A DNA stretch of 64,000 nt. It comes from an uncultured Bacteroides sp. (lineage in GTDB: Bacteria; Bacteroidota; Bacteroidia; Bacteroidales; Bacteroidaceae). The stretch's first letter is position 1. Each line of letters begins with the position of its first letter. The notes below the pieces were generated by a model, which saw only the letters and a list, made by a program, of their open reading frames with translations, was not told the DNA's origin and did not search any database. The DNA lies in assembly GCF_963678425.1 (NCBI RefSeq), contig NZ_OY782855.1:372001-436000 (forward strand), written 5' to 3'. Made by a program: the position numbers and the translations under genes. Positions 1 through 9,437 of this stretch are shown here, piece after piece.

Positions 1-5
1 AAAGT

Positions 6-1238
6 ATGGGTTATCTGTTACTTATAATGTTTTTTGCAAACATTCAAAGTATAGCAGTAGCTTCTGTTACAGAGAACTATTTTACAATTAACGGAATTGT
101 GAAAGACTCGGAGACCAAAAAAATACTCCAGTATGTTACTGTTTCTATCCCTGGAAGTTCTACAACTACAATATCCAATGTTGAGGGAGAATTTTCGCTA
201 AAGGTTAAAACATCATTAAATGCCAAAGAGATTGAAATCTCACATGTAGGGTATTTAAGTTCTCGTATTCCTATCTCTAACGACCAACAATCTAAGACTT
301 ATTTTCTCCGTCCCAATGCTTATGTATTGAAAGAAGTGGTTGTTATTCCCGGATTTGCCCGTTCGTTAGTTGAACAAGCAGTAGCCAAAATTGAGAACAA
401 TTATAGTCCTGCTTCTAATATGTTTAACAGCTTCTATCGGGAAACAGTTCAGAAAGGCAAAAGATACATTCAAGTATCCGAAGCAGTATTGAATCTCTAT
501 AAAGAACCTTACTCCAAGGGAATAGACAGAGACCGTGTACGTATCTTTAAGGGGCGTAAGCTGGTAAGTCAAAAATCCAAGGATACATTGGCAGTTAAAT
601 TAATGGGTGGTCCTTATATGGCTGTACTTCTTGATGTAGTTAAAAACCGGGATATTTTATTGGATAAAGAAATGATATCCTCTTACGATTATACAATGGA
701 AGAACCTGTAAATCTGGATAATCGTCTGCAATACGTTATCGGTTTCCGTCCGGCTGTTGTTTTGCCTTATGCGCTTTATTTCGGTAAGTACTATATCGAT
801 CAGGAGACAATGGCATTTACCCGGATTGAGTTTAGCTTAGATTTGCGTGATCGTGACAAGGCAATTAGTCAGATACTTATCAAGAAGCCGGCAGGACTCC
901 GTTTCAAACCATTGGATGTTAATTTCTTAGTTACCTATAAAGTACAAAATGGAATAAGCTACATGAATTATATGCGTACCGAATCTCAGTTTACGTGTGA
1001 CTGGAAAAGAAGATTATTCAAAAGTAAGTATGATATAGTTGCTGAGATGGTATCAACAGAGCGTGATGATACTCCGAAAGAATCTATTCCATACAAAGAA
1101 TCATTTAAGTATGAGCAGATGTTCTCAGACAAGGTGGAAAACTTCACAGATGAAGATTTTTGGGGTGAATATAATATTATAGCACCTACCGAGTCTTTGC
1201 TGGATGGTTTAACCAAACTGAAAAAACAATATAAATAA
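6..1238 (+). CDS. Exported CarboxypepD_reg-like domain protein (start possibly upstream of window)
   Basis: The protein has 410 residues as read from the ATG at base 6. A hydrophobic segment at about residues 3-20 looks like a signal peptide, so it is probably periplasmic or outer-membrane associated. Residues about 28-105 match the CarboxypepD_reg-like beta-sandwich found at the N-terminus of SusC-type receptors and in many Bacteroidetes exported proteins (a GIVKDSETKK-like start, then a GEFSL strand). The rest has no domain I recognise, but it resembles the C-terminal two thirds of the protein at 2717-4261, including a shared FWG-containing end, so the two are paralogues around the sigma/anti-sigma pair. 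The ATG is at the window edge and the true start could lie further upstream. Function unknown. Confidence 0.75.
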   Translation: MGYLLLIMFFANIQSIAVASVTENYFTINGIVKDSETKKILQYVTVSIPGSSTTTISNVEGEFSLKVKTSLNAKEIEISHVGYLSSRIPISNDQQSKTYFLRPNAYVLKEVVVIPGFARSLVEQAVAKIENNYSPASNMFNSFYRETVQKGKRYIQVSEAVLNLYKEPYSKGIDRDRVRIFKGRKLVSQKSKDTLAVKLMGGPYMAVLLDVVKNRDILLDKEMISSYDYTMEEPVNLDNRLQYVIGFRPAVVLPYALYFGKYYIDQETMAFTRIEFSLDLRDRDKAISQILIKKPAGLRFKPLDVNFLVTYKVQNGISYMNYMRTESQFTCDWKRRLFKSKYDIVAEMVSTERDDTPKESIPYKESFKYEQMFSDKVENFTDEDFWGEYNIIAPTESLLDGLTKLKKQYK

Positions 1239-1314
1239 GTAGCAATAAAGAAAAAAGAATTGTATATTTGAGTTCTCATTATTATACAAATGATTAATTC
1301 AATATGAATTAGAT

Positions 1315-1860
1315 ATGCTAGATGATTTGCTCCTCCTTAACAGGATAAAGAATGGCGATGTTCAGGCTTTCGAAAAACTATTCCGGTCATATTATAAGCC
1401 TCTTTGCTATTATGCAGATTCTTTCTTGAATGACATGGATAGTGCTGAAGAAATCGTTCAGAACCTGTTCTATCAATTCTGGAAGGAGAGGGCGGATTTA
1501 CAAATAAGGCTTTCAGTGAAATCTTACTTGTTTCAATCAGTTCAGAATAATGCTTTCAGTTACCTTAAACATCTTCAGGTGATGGATGTTTACCGTGAAA
1601 AGATAACGCAGGAAGAACTGGAAATAAGTAATATTTCTCCGGCTGATGATCTGGAATACAAAGAGTTGGAAAGCCAATTTGCATATTTACTTCAACGATT
1701 GCCTGAACGGCAGCGAAGAATATTCTGTATGAACCGTTTTGGCGGAAAGAAGTATTCTGAGATTGCCAAAGAACTCTCAGTTTCAGTTAAAACAGTGGAA
1801 GCGGATATCAGTAAAGTACTTGTTGTCCTGCGAAAGGAATTGAAACATTATAATCAATAA
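1315..1860 (+). CDS. ECF RNA polymerase sigma-70 factor
   Basis: This is a 181-residue extracytoplasmic-function sigma factor of usual length. Region 2 lies at about residues 20-90, with the SYYKPLCYYA and EEIVQNLFYQFW helices; region 4 lies at about 125-178, with the LPERQRRIF helix and an HTH containing YSEIAKELSVSVKTVE. Such factors are held inactive by a cognate FecR-type anti-sigma and released by an outer-membrane signal. The next gene is exactly that partner, 4 bp downstream, followed 9 bp later by an STN-domain protein, so the three are probably one operon. The family is clear; the regulon is unknown. Confidence 0.93.
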   Translation: MLDDLLLLNRIKNGDVQAFEKLFRSYYKPLCYYADSFLNDMDSAEEIVQNLFYQFWKERADLQIRLSVKSYLFQSVQNNAFSYLKHLQVMDVYREKITQEELEISNISPADDLEYKELESQFAYLLQRLPERQRRIFCMNRFGGKKYSEIAKELSVSVKTVEADISKVLVVLRKELKHYNQ

Positions 1861-1864
1861 AATT

Positions 1865-2707
1865 ATGTTCAGAAAAGAGCCCAATACAGACATTGCGTGG
1901 AGCGCACTTTATTCAAGGCTGGAAAAAGATAACCTGTTGAATGAAGAAGGCTACAGCTATAAACAGAGAAGAAAGATACTTCCTGCTTATTATTGGGCTG
2001 CAGCATGCGTGATAGCACTTTTAAGCGCATCAGTCTTTTTATATACTCATTCAGGAAAAGAAAGCAAAGAACTGCTTACACTGCAGAATACTGACAGTGG
2101 AAATATTCTGGTAAAGACACTGGATGATGGTTCTACCATTTATTTGACAACTAATGCTTCCTTGAGTTATCCGAAATCATTTTCTCCAAATCAAAGGGAG
2201 GTGTCACTCCAGGGAGAAGCACTTTTTGATATTGCTAAGAATCCCGAAAAACCGTTTCTTATTCAAACGGACAGAGTAACAGTGAAGGTGCTGGGAACAG
2301 CGTTTAATGTAAAATCATCTGTTGATGGACATTTTGAGCTTGCTGTGAAACGCGGAAGAGTAAGAGTTACCGAAAAGGAGGGAGGAAATTTTATTGATGT
2401 AACCGCAGGACAGTCGGTTTCTTTTGTAGGCAAGCATCTGGTTAAATACACAAATATGGATAAAAGGTTTTTTGATCATTATACTGCTAAGATGCGATTT
2501 AAGGACGAAACTCTTGAAAATATAGTGCATGTTATCAATCAAAATAATGATTCTTTTGTTGTTCTAAAGGGTAATCAGCTCAAGACATCCAGATTAAACG
2601 TACAATTCTATAAGAATAGTGTAGATGAAATGACACAAATAATTAGCCTGGCCCTTAATCTGAAGCGCGAGATCCGTCAGGATACTATTTATATTTCGCA
2701 ACATTAA
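1865..2707 (+). CDS. FecR-family anti-sigma factor
   Basis: The 280-residue protein has a short cytoplasmic N-terminus, one membrane helix at about residues 41-60, a periplasmic FecR domain at about 80-180 (EALFDIAKNPEKPF and VLGTAFNV motifs) and a C-terminal DUF4974-like domain at about 200-278. In this family the N-terminus holds the sigma factor and the periplasmic part receives the signal from an STN domain. The gene starts 4 bp after the sigma gene and ends 9 bp before the STN-domain gene, which fits a signalling operon. The usual receptor would be a SusC-type TonB-dependent transporter, but none is encoded here. Confidence 0.92.
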   Translation: MFRKEPNTDIAWSALYSRLEKDNLLNEEGYSYKQRRKILPAYYWAAACVIALLSASVFLYTHSGKESKELLTLQNTDSGNILVKTLDDGSTIYLTTNASLSYPKSFSPNQREVSLQGEALFDIAKNPEKPFLIQTDRVTVKVLGTAFNVKSSVDGHFELAVKRGRVRVTEKEGGNFIDVTAGQSVSFVGKHLVKYTNMDKRFFDHYTAKMRFKDETLENIVHVINQNNDSFVVLKGNQLKTSRLNVQFYKNSVDEMTQIISLALNLKREIRQDTIYISQH

Positions 2708-2716
2708 TACTAATCA

Positions 2717-4261
2717 ATGAAACATTTGTGCTTATTTCTGCTGTTTATTTGTATCGTTCATTCTCCTTTATGGTCGGAGAATGGAGACGATCCGTTAAGT
2801 AAGCACATTCAGATTGAAAAGCAAAAAAACACTGTTTATGAGTTATTGAATTACATTGGAGATACATCGGGTTTCTATTTTATTTATGATAGCAAAATTA
2901 TTGATAATGAAAAGAAATCCAAATTAAAGGCCGGAACGTATTCCGTTCGTGAGGCTATCTTCCAGGTGCTTCAGAGTGAAAATTATACCTTAAGAACCCT
3001 TGATCGCTATATTCTGATTAATGAAAAGAATTCTTCCACACTACCTTTGCATCAAACGGCTGCTTCAAAGGTCAAAGATAGTCTGTCTTACAAGCATGTC
3101 TCTGGAACTGTACTGGAAAAATTGACGCAAGCTCCTATTCCTTACTGTTCTGTCAGTCTTGAAGGGACAGGAATTGGAACAATAACCAATAACAATGGTA
3201 AGTTCTTATTAAGAATACCTAATTCTTTAAGCCTTGTAAAGTTGCATATTTCTCACATAGGGTATGAATCTCACTCAATACCTGTTGATTTCATAAAAAA
3301 CAGTCCTATTAATATTTATCTGACTCAGCGAATGGTTCCTCTTCAGGAAGTGATCTTCCGACTCGTAAATCCCAGGAAGATTGTGAGAGAAGCTCTGGAA
3401 GCACGAGATCGCCTTTACCTTGATAAACCATCCTATTTTACGACCTTTTACAGAGAAGGAATAGAACGTAAAAAAGAGTTGCTAAGACTCACCGAGGCTG
3501 TGTTTAAAGTGTATAAGCAAAGCTATACTAAATCTTTCTCTTTTGATCAGGTGAAACTTCTGAAGATGCGAAAGATTACCAATGATGCGGTGAAAGATTC
3601 TGTTGTTCTAAGGATGAAAGCAGGGGTAGAGGCCTCTTTGTTATTGGATTTAATGAAGAATGTTCCCGAATTTATGGAAATAAACGATAAGAATATATAC
3701 GACTATACCAAAATTGATATGACTGAGATAGATTCCCGCAGGGCGCATGTAATTTCTTTCGAACAGAGAAAGGGGATTACAGATCCTTGTTTAAAGGGAA
3801 AATTGTATATCGATGCTGAAAATTCAGCTTTGCTTTGTGCTGAGCTTGAGATTAATCCTTCGTATATTGATAAAGCGGAAGATCAGTTTGTTGTTAAGCG
3901 AGGTCGCAATATAAAAGTCCACCCTCAGCAAATTGTATATACAGTGTCATACAAAGAGTTGAATGGCAAATATTACATGAATCATGTCAGAGGCGATTTA
4001 TCTTTCAAAATGAAGGGGAAAGGACAATTCTTTTATAGTCCGATGCACATATTCTTTGAAATGGTTACTTGTAAAGTGGATACAGTCAATGTACAGCCTT
4101 TTCCTCGTGAAGAAAGGCTTCCTGTCAGAAAGATTTTCTCAGAAGAAAACTTTAGTTATGATAATCATTTCTGGGGAGATTTTAATGTAATCCTTCCGGA
4201 AGAGAATATAAACAAGAATCTTTCCCGCATTGCTTCTAAGATAGAAGAATCTGGTGAGTAA
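2717..4261 (+). CDS. STN domain plus CarboxypepD_reg-like exported protein, no TonB barrel
   Basis: The protein has 514 residues. A signal peptide at residues 1-20 is followed by a secretin/TonB short N-terminal (STN) domain at about 30-102 and a CarboxypepD_reg-like domain at about 128-200 (VSGTVLEKLTQAPIPY start, then NNNGKF). From about residue 215 to the end it resembles the protein at 6-1238. STN domains normally sit on TonB-dependent receptors and pass a signal to FecR. Here the domain is joined to a chain far too short for a 22-strand barrel plus plug. It lies 9 bp after the FecR gene, so I infer that it is the signal-giving partner of this sigma/anti-sigma pair. The ligand is unknown. 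Confidence 0.85.
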   Translation: MKHLCLFLLFICIVHSPLWSENGDDPLSKHIQIEKQKNTVYELLNYIGDTSGFYFIYDSKIIDNEKKSKLKAGTYSVREAIFQVLQSENYTLRTLDRYILINEKNSSTLPLHQTAASKVKDSLSYKHVSGTVLEKLTQAPIPYCSVSLEGTGIGTITNNNGKFLLRIPNSLSLVKLHISHIGYESHSIPVDFIKNSPINIYLTQRMVPLQEVIFRLVNPRKIVREALEARDRLYLDKPSYFTTFYREGIERKKELLRLTEAVFKVYKQSYTKSFSFDQVKLLKMRKITNDAVKDSVVLRMKAGVEASLLLDLMKNVPEFMEINDKNIYDYTKIDMTEIDSRRAHVISFEQRKGITDPCLKGKLYIDAENSALLCAELEINPSYIDKAEDQFVVKRGRNIKVHPQQIVYTVSYKELNGKYYMNHVRGDLSFKMKGKGQFFYSPMHIFFEMVTCKVDTVNVQPFPREERLPVRKIFSEENFSYDNHFWGDFNVILPEENINKNLSRIASKIEESGE

Positions 4262-4267
4262 TAGTTC

Positions 4268-5089
4268 TTATAGTTTCCCCTGCCAGATAAAGTAATCAGG
4301 AAAAATCAGTTCCGGTTTATCAAATGGAGTATTGAAAATACCATATAATGAAGAACCGGAACCGGACATGGATGCATATATAGCTCCTGCTTCGTATAGC
4401 TTATTTTTGGCTTCTCCAATTTCAGAATGCAGTGCAAATACACTCTTTTCAAAGTCATTTACTAAGTCATTTTTCCACTCTGTCACAGGTTGCTGTATAA
4501 TTTCCGTGATTCTTTTTTGAGGATAAGCGGGGGTAATAAGTGAAAAGGCATCGCGTGTAGAAACAAAAATTTCAGGTTTAACAATTAATATGTATAATCC
4601 TTTTAATGAAATATTTATCGGAGAGAAAATATTACCTGTGCCAGTTGCAAATGTGGGTTGATTCTTGATAAAGAATGGACAGTCGGCTCCTAAACGGGTA
4701 GCTAATGCTTCTAATTCTTTCTCAGATAATCCTAAAGAGAATTTAGTGTTTAGCAGTTTCAGCATAAAAGCTCCGTCGGCCGAACCTCCACCCATACCTG
4801 CACCCGAAGGGATTTGTTTCTGAAGATAAATGGATATTGCCGGAAGATTGAACCTTTCTTTTAATAATTTGTAGGCTTTCACTACCAGATTATCCTCAGG
4901 ATTTCCAGCTATTGAAGCTCCAAATACCTGCAATTCAAAATCTTTGTCCGAATCCTTAAGAAGCACAACTTCTAACGCGTCTTCGATGTGTACCGGATAA
5001 AAAACAGTTTCTAAATTATGATAACCGTCGGGACGCTTTTCTGTGATATTAAGACCCAGGTTTATTTTGGCATTAGGGAATACAATCAT
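4268..5089 (-). CDS. ispE: 4-diphosphocytidyl-2-C-methyl-D-erythritol kinase
   Basis: This GHMP-family kinase phosphorylates the 2-hydroxyl of CDP-methylerythritol in the MEP route to isoprenoids. It has 273 residues, slightly short of the usual 280-290. The N-terminus has the typical PNAKINLGL and KRPDGYHNLET motifs, and the glycine-rich ATP loop reads PSGAGMGGGSADG at about residues 93-105. A second glycine-rich motif (MSGSGSSLYG) lies near the C-terminus. The stop is 6 bp from the end of the convergent STN-domain gene. Upstream it faces dnaB divergently across about 220 bp. Confidence 0.95.
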   Translation of the reverse strand: MIVFPNAKINLGLNITEKRPDGYHNLETVFYPVHIEDALEVVLLKDSDKDFELQVFGASIAGNPEDNLVVKAYKLLKERFNLPAISIYLQKQIPSGAGMGGGSADGAFMLKLLNTKFSLGLSEKELEALATRLGADCPFFIKNQPTFATGTGNIFSPINISLKGLYILIVKPEIFVSTRDAFSLITPAYPQKRITEIIQQPVTEWKNDLVNDFEKSVFALHSEIGEAKNKLYEAGAIYASMSGSGSSLYGIFNTPFDKPELIFPDYFIWQGKL

Positions 5090-5254
5090 TTTAATTCTAT
5101 TTTTATATGCAAATGTACATGAAAAAAATAATAATATTCCCTCCTGGAGTGCTTAAAATATATACCTGTTTCTTAGTCTTTGTATATTCAGTTAAAGCAT
5201 TGCTTACGATTCTATTATAAGATATAAAAATACATTATAAAAACTCTCTGATTA

Positions 5255-5286
5255 TTTCAGCTAAACATTAAAAAGCTTTATCTTTG
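5255..5286 (+). promoter_or_regulatory. Bacteroides-type promoter upstream of dnaB
   Basis: TATCTTTG at 5279-5286 matches the -7 consensus TAnnTTTG. A weak -33 match (TTTC, 5255-5258) lies 20 bp upstream. The dnaB ATG is 25 bp downstream of the -7 element. Confidence 0.55.
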
Positions 5287-5311
5287 CCTGCCCAAATATG
5301 TTAGAATAGAT

Positions 5312-6862
5312 ATGGAACAAAAAAGAAATGCACGAAGCACGAAACCAAAAGTACAACCGATAGCGGATTACGGCCGTTTGCAACCGCAGGCGCGTGAGTT
5401 TGAAGAGGCTGTATTGGGAGCATTAATGCTTGAAAAAGACGCTTACCCTCAGGTTAGTGAAATCCTTCGTCCCGAATCGTTTTATGATCGTCATCATCAA
5501 ATGATTTATGCAGCAATTACAGATTTAGCTGTTCGTCAGGAGCCAATAGACATTCTAACCGTTACCGAACAACTTAAAAAACGCGGGGAACTTGAAGAAG
5601 TGGGAGGGCCGTTCTATATTACCAAATTGAGCAGTCAGGTTGCCTCTTCAGCACATATTGAATATCATGCGCGAATTATTGCCCAGAAGTATCTGGCGCG
5701 TGAATTGATTTCTTTCACCAGTGAGATTCAGGGCAAGTCTTTTGATGAAACACTCGATGTGGATGATTTGATGCAGGAAGCGGAAGGACGATTGTTCGAA
5801 ATCTCTCAACGAAATCTAAAAAAAGACTATACGCAGATTAATCCCATTATCTCAGAGGCATATGAATTGTTGCAAAAAGCTGCAGCCAGAACCGATGGTT
5901 TGAGTGGATTGGAAAGTGGTTTCCATGGATTGGACAAGATGACTTCCGGTTGGCAGAATTCCGACCTGGTTATTATCGCTGCCCGTCCGGCAATGGGTAA
6001 AACGGCATTCGTTTTGTCTATGGCAAGAAATATAGCTGTTAACTTTAGAAATCCGGTAGCTGTGTTTTCTCTTGAAATGAGTAACGTTCAGCTGGTAAAC
6101 CGTCTTATAGTTAATGTCTGTGAGATTCCGGGTGAAAAAATAAAAAGTGGTCAGCTTGCTCCTTATGAATGGCAGCAGCTTGATTACAAACTAAAAGATT
6201 TGATTGATGCACCTTTATATGTGGACGATACTCCTTCACTTTCTGTCTTTGAATTAAGAACAAAAGCAAGACGATTGGTACGCGAGCACGGTGTTAAAAT
6301 ACTTATTATTGACTACCTTCAGTTGATGAATGCCAGCGGAATGTCATTCGGTAGCCGCCAGGAAGAGGTAAGTACCATTTCCCGGTCCTTGAAAGGATTG
6401 GCTAAGGAATTAAATATCCCGATTATCGCTCTGTCACAGTTAAATCGTGGAGTTGAAAATCGTGAGGGAATTGACGGAAAGCGTCCACAGTTGGCCGACC
6501 TTCGTGAATCTGGAGCCATTGAGCAGGATGCCGATATGGTTTGTTTTATTCACCGTCCCGAATATTATAAGATTTATTCGGACGAAAAAGGAAACGATTT
6601 GCGCGGAATGGCTGAGATTATTATCGCAAAACACCGTAATGGTGCCACAGGTGATGTGCTTCTTCGATTCAAAGGAGAGTTTGCTAAATTCCAGAATCCG
6701 GATGATGATACGATTATTCCTTTACCCGGTGAGAGCGGTGTTGTGGGTTCGAAAATAAATAAACAACCTCAGGGTTCGGTACCTCCACCTCAGGAGGAAT
6801 ATCCTTCCCAGATATCCAGTCCTTTCGGAAATTTTGGTAATGACGGCCCATTGCCGTTCTAA
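5312..6862 (+). CDS. dnaB: Replicative DNA helicase DnaB
   Basis: This is the hexameric 5'-3' helicase that unwinds DNA ahead of the replisome and interacts with primase. It has 516 residues. The N-terminal DnaB domain spans about residues 22-125 (EEAVLGALMLEKDAY). The RecA-like C-terminal domain begins near 190, with Walker A RPAMGKTAF at about 226-234, a Walker B-type IIDYLQLM, and a late QLADLRESGAIEQDAD block typical of DnaB. The C-terminus is a proline-rich, probably flexible tail. It is full length and is the housekeeping copy; a shorter phage-like paralogue lies at 44763-46142. The start follows a TATCTTTG promoter. Confidence 0.97.
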   Translation: MEQKRNARSTKPKVQPIADYGRLQPQAREFEEAVLGALMLEKDAYPQVSEILRPESFYDRHHQMIYAAITDLAVRQEPIDILTVTEQLKKRGELEEVGGPFYITKLSSQVASSAHIEYHARIIAQKYLARELISFTSEIQGKSFDETLDVDDLMQEAEGRLFEISQRNLKKDYTQINPIISEAYELLQKAAARTDGLSGLESGFHGLDKMTSGWQNSDLVIIAARPAMGKTAFVLSMARNIAVNFRNPVAVFSLEMSNVQLVNRLIVNVCEIPGEKIKSGQLAPYEWQQLDYKLKDLIDAPLYVDDTPSLSVFELRTKARRLVREHGVKILIIDYLQLMNASGMSFGSRQEEVSTISRSLKGLAKELNIPIIALSQLNRGVENREGIDGKRPQLADLRESGAIEQDADMVCFIHRPEYYKIYSDEKGNDLRGMAEIIIAKHRNGATGDVLLRFKGEFAKFQNPDDDTIIPLPGESGVVGSKINKQPQGSVPPPQEEYPSQISSPFGNFGNDGPLPF

Positions 6863-6904
6863 CTCTTTTTCCCGATATATAACGTACAAAATAAAAAAAC
6901 TTAT

Positions 6905-6912
6905 TACCTTTG
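6905..6912 (+). promoter_or_regulatory. Probable -7 element for pheT
   Basis: TACCTTTG matches TAnnTTTG and lies 34 bp upstream of the pheT ATG. I see no convincing -33 TTTG at the proper distance. Confidence 0.4.
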
Positions 6913-6946
6913 CGAGTCAATTCTGCAAATATAAAAAAATAATGAT

Positions 6947-9406
6947 ATGAATATCTCTTATAATTGGCTGAAAGAGTATGTCAATTTCGATTTAACTCCT
7001 GATGAAGTTGCTGCAGCACTTACCTCAATTGGTTTGGAAACCGGCGGGGTAGAAGAAGTTCAAACTATTAAAGGTGGTTTGGAAGGATTAGTAATTGGTG
7101 AAGTGCTGACATGTGTTGAACATCCAAATTCAGATCATCTACACATTACTACTGTAAATTTAGGGAATAGCGAGCCTACTCAGATTGTTTGTGGCGCGCC
7201 GAATGTGGCTACCGGACAAAAAGTGGTTGTTGCTACCTTAGGTGCAAAGCTTTATGACGGAGATGAATGTTTTACGATAAAGAAATCAAAGATCCGCGGC
7301 GTTGAATCCATCGGAATGATTTGTGCGGAAGATGAAATAGGTATTGGCACAGACCATGCCGGAATCATTGTTCTTCCTTCAGATGCAGTTCCCGGTACAC
7401 TTGCAAAAGACTACTATAATGTTAAGAGCGACTATGTGCTCGAGGTAGATATTACTCCAAACCGTGCAGACGCTTGTTCTCACTTCGGAGTTGCCCGCGA
7501 TTTATATGCTTATCTTATTCAGAATGGATATAAAGCTCAACTGACTAAACCATCTGTGGATGCATTTAAAATTGATAACCATGACTTGGATATCGATGTG
7601 GTTGTAGAGAATAGCGAAGCATGTCCTCGTTATGCCGGAGTTACTATTAAAGGAATTACGGTAAAAGAAAGTCCGGAATGGATGCAAAACAGGTTAAGAG
7701 CTATCGGCGTTCGCCCAATCAATAATATTGTAGATATAACAAACTATATTGTTCACGAACTTGGTCAACCTCTCCACTGCTTCGATGCCGATGTAGTAGG
7801 AAAGAAAGTAATCGTTAAGACTTTGCCTGAAGGGACTCCTTTTACTACACTTGATGGATTGGAAAGAAAACTGAGCGATCGCGACCTGATGATCTGTAAT
7901 GAGAATGGTCCGATGTGTATTGCCGGAGTCTTTGGTGGTTTGGATTCGGGAGTAACAGAGAAAACTGTTAATGTGTTTCTTGAAAGTGCTTATTTTCATC
8001 CTACCTGGGTACGTAAAACTGCACGTCGTTATGCTTTAAACACAGATGCTTCTTTCCGTTTTGAAAGAGGAATTGACCCTCTGTATACTGATTATGTATT
8101 GAAACATGCTGCACTTCTAGTTCAGGAACTTGGTGGGGGTACTGTTTCTTCTGAAATAAAAGATGTATATCCTGTACCGTTCAGTAAATTCAATGTAGAT
8201 ATTACTTATAATAAAATAAATACACTCATTGGTAAAGAAATTCCTGTTGAGACTGTTAAGAGTATTGTTACCAGCCTTGAAATGGAAATCACAAATGAAA
8301 CAGCTGAGGGCTTGTCTCTTGCCGTTCCTCCTTACCGTGTGGATGTAATGCGTGATGTAGATGTGATTGAGGATATCCTTCGTGTTTACGGATATAACAA
8401 CGTGGAAATCCCAACAACTCTGAAATCAAGCCTGACAACTAAAGGCATTGCCGATAAGTCATACAAACTTCAGAGCCTTATTTCTGAGCAATTGGTTGGC
8501 TGTGGTTTCAATGAAATACTAAATAACTCTTTAACAAGAGCTGCTTATTATGAAGGTTCAGAAACTTATCCGGCTAATAATCTGGTGATGTTATTGAATC
8601 CATTGAGTAACGACCTTAACTGTATGCGTCAGACATTGTTGTTTGGTGGTTTGGAAAGTATTACTCACAATGCCAACCGCAAGAATGCTGATCTGAAGTT
8701 CTTCGAATTTGGTAACTGTTATTATTTCAATGAAGATAAGAAAAATCCGGAGAAAGTACTTGCTGCTTATAGCGAAGATTACCATTTAGGTTTGTGGGTA
8801 TCGGGTAAGAAAGTTGCCAACTCATGGGCTCATGCCGATGAACAAAGTTCTGTATACGAGCTGAAAGCTTATGTAGAGAATATCCTTCTTCGTTTAGGAT
8901 TAGATCTTCGTAACTTAGTTGTTGGCAATCTGACAGACGATCTTTTCTCTGCAGCGTTGTCGGTCAATACCAAGGGAGGAAAACGTTTGGCAACATTTGG
9001 TGTAATTACTAAGAAACAGCTGAAGGCATTCGATATTGATAACGAAGTTTACTATGCTGATTTGAACTGGAACGAATTAATGAAAGCCATTAAGTCTGTT
9101 AAGGTTTCATACGAAGAAATATGCAAATTCCCAGCTGTTAAGAGAGACCTTGCACTGCTGCTTGATAAACAGATACAGTTTGCCGAAATAGAAAAGATTG
9201 CGTATGATACAGAACGCAAACTTCTAAAATCAGTTTCGTTGTTTGATGTCTATGAAGGTAAGAACCTTGAAGCCGGAAAGAAATCATATGCTGTTAGCTT
9301 CTTGCTTCAGGATGAAACTCAAACACTGAATGAGAAACAGATTGATAAGATAATGAGTAAACTGGTTGCCAATCTTGAGAACAAGTTGGGAGCAAAACTC
9401 AGATAA
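6947..9406 (+). CDS. pheT: Phenylalanyl-tRNA synthetase beta subunit
   Basis: This is the beta chain of the alpha2-beta2 enzyme that charges tRNA-Phe; it contributes tRNA binding and editing. At 819 residues it has normal length. The N-terminus starts MNISYNWLKEYVNFDLTP, followed by a tRNA-binding (EMAP/OB-like) domain at about 40-150 (HPNSDHLHI, CGAPNV), the B3/B4 editing domain (NIVDITNYIVHELGQPLHCFD), the B5 domain, and a C-terminal anticodon-binding ferredoxin-like fold (KFPAVKRDLALLLD). The alpha subunit pheS is not in this window. A yebC-family gene follows 31 bp downstream on the same strand and is probably co-transcribed. Confidence 0.97.
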   Translation: MNISYNWLKEYVNFDLTPDEVAAALTSIGLETGGVEEVQTIKGGLEGLVIGEVLTCVEHPNSDHLHITTVNLGNSEPTQIVCGAPNVATGQKVVVATLGAKLYDGDECFTIKKSKIRGVESIGMICAEDEIGIGTDHAGIIVLPSDAVPGTLAKDYYNVKSDYVLEVDITPNRADACSHFGVARDLYAYLIQNGYKAQLTKPSVDAFKIDNHDLDIDVVVENSEACPRYAGVTIKGITVKESPEWMQNRLRAIGVRPINNIVDITNYIVHELGQPLHCFDADVVGKKVIVKTLPEGTPFTTLDGLERKLSDRDLMICNENGPMCIAGVFGGLDSGVTEKTVNVFLESAYFHPTWVRKTARRYALNTDASFRFERGIDPLYTDYVLKHAALLVQELGGGTVSSEIKDVYPVPFSKFNVDITYNKINTLIGKEIPVETVKSIVTSLEMEITNETAEGLSLAVPPYRVDVMRDVDVIEDILRVYGYNNVEIPTTLKSSLTTKGIADKSYKLQSLISEQLVGCGFNEILNNSLTRAAYYEGSETYPANNLVMLLNPLSNDLNCMRQTLLFGGLESITHNANRKNADLKFFEFGNCYYFNEDKKNPEKVLAAYSEDYHLGLWVSGKKVANSWAHADEQSSVYELKAYVENILLRLGLDLRNLVVGNLTDDLFSAALSVNTKGGKRLATFGVITKKQLKAFDIDNEVYYADLNWNELMKAIKSVKVSYEEICKFPAVKRDLALLLDKQIQFAEIEKIAYDTERKLLKSVSLFDVYEGKNLEAGKKSYAVSFLLQDETQTLNEKQIDKIMSKLVANLENKLGAKLR

Positions 9407-9437
9407 TTATATAAACTTAATAAAAGCATAAATAAAA

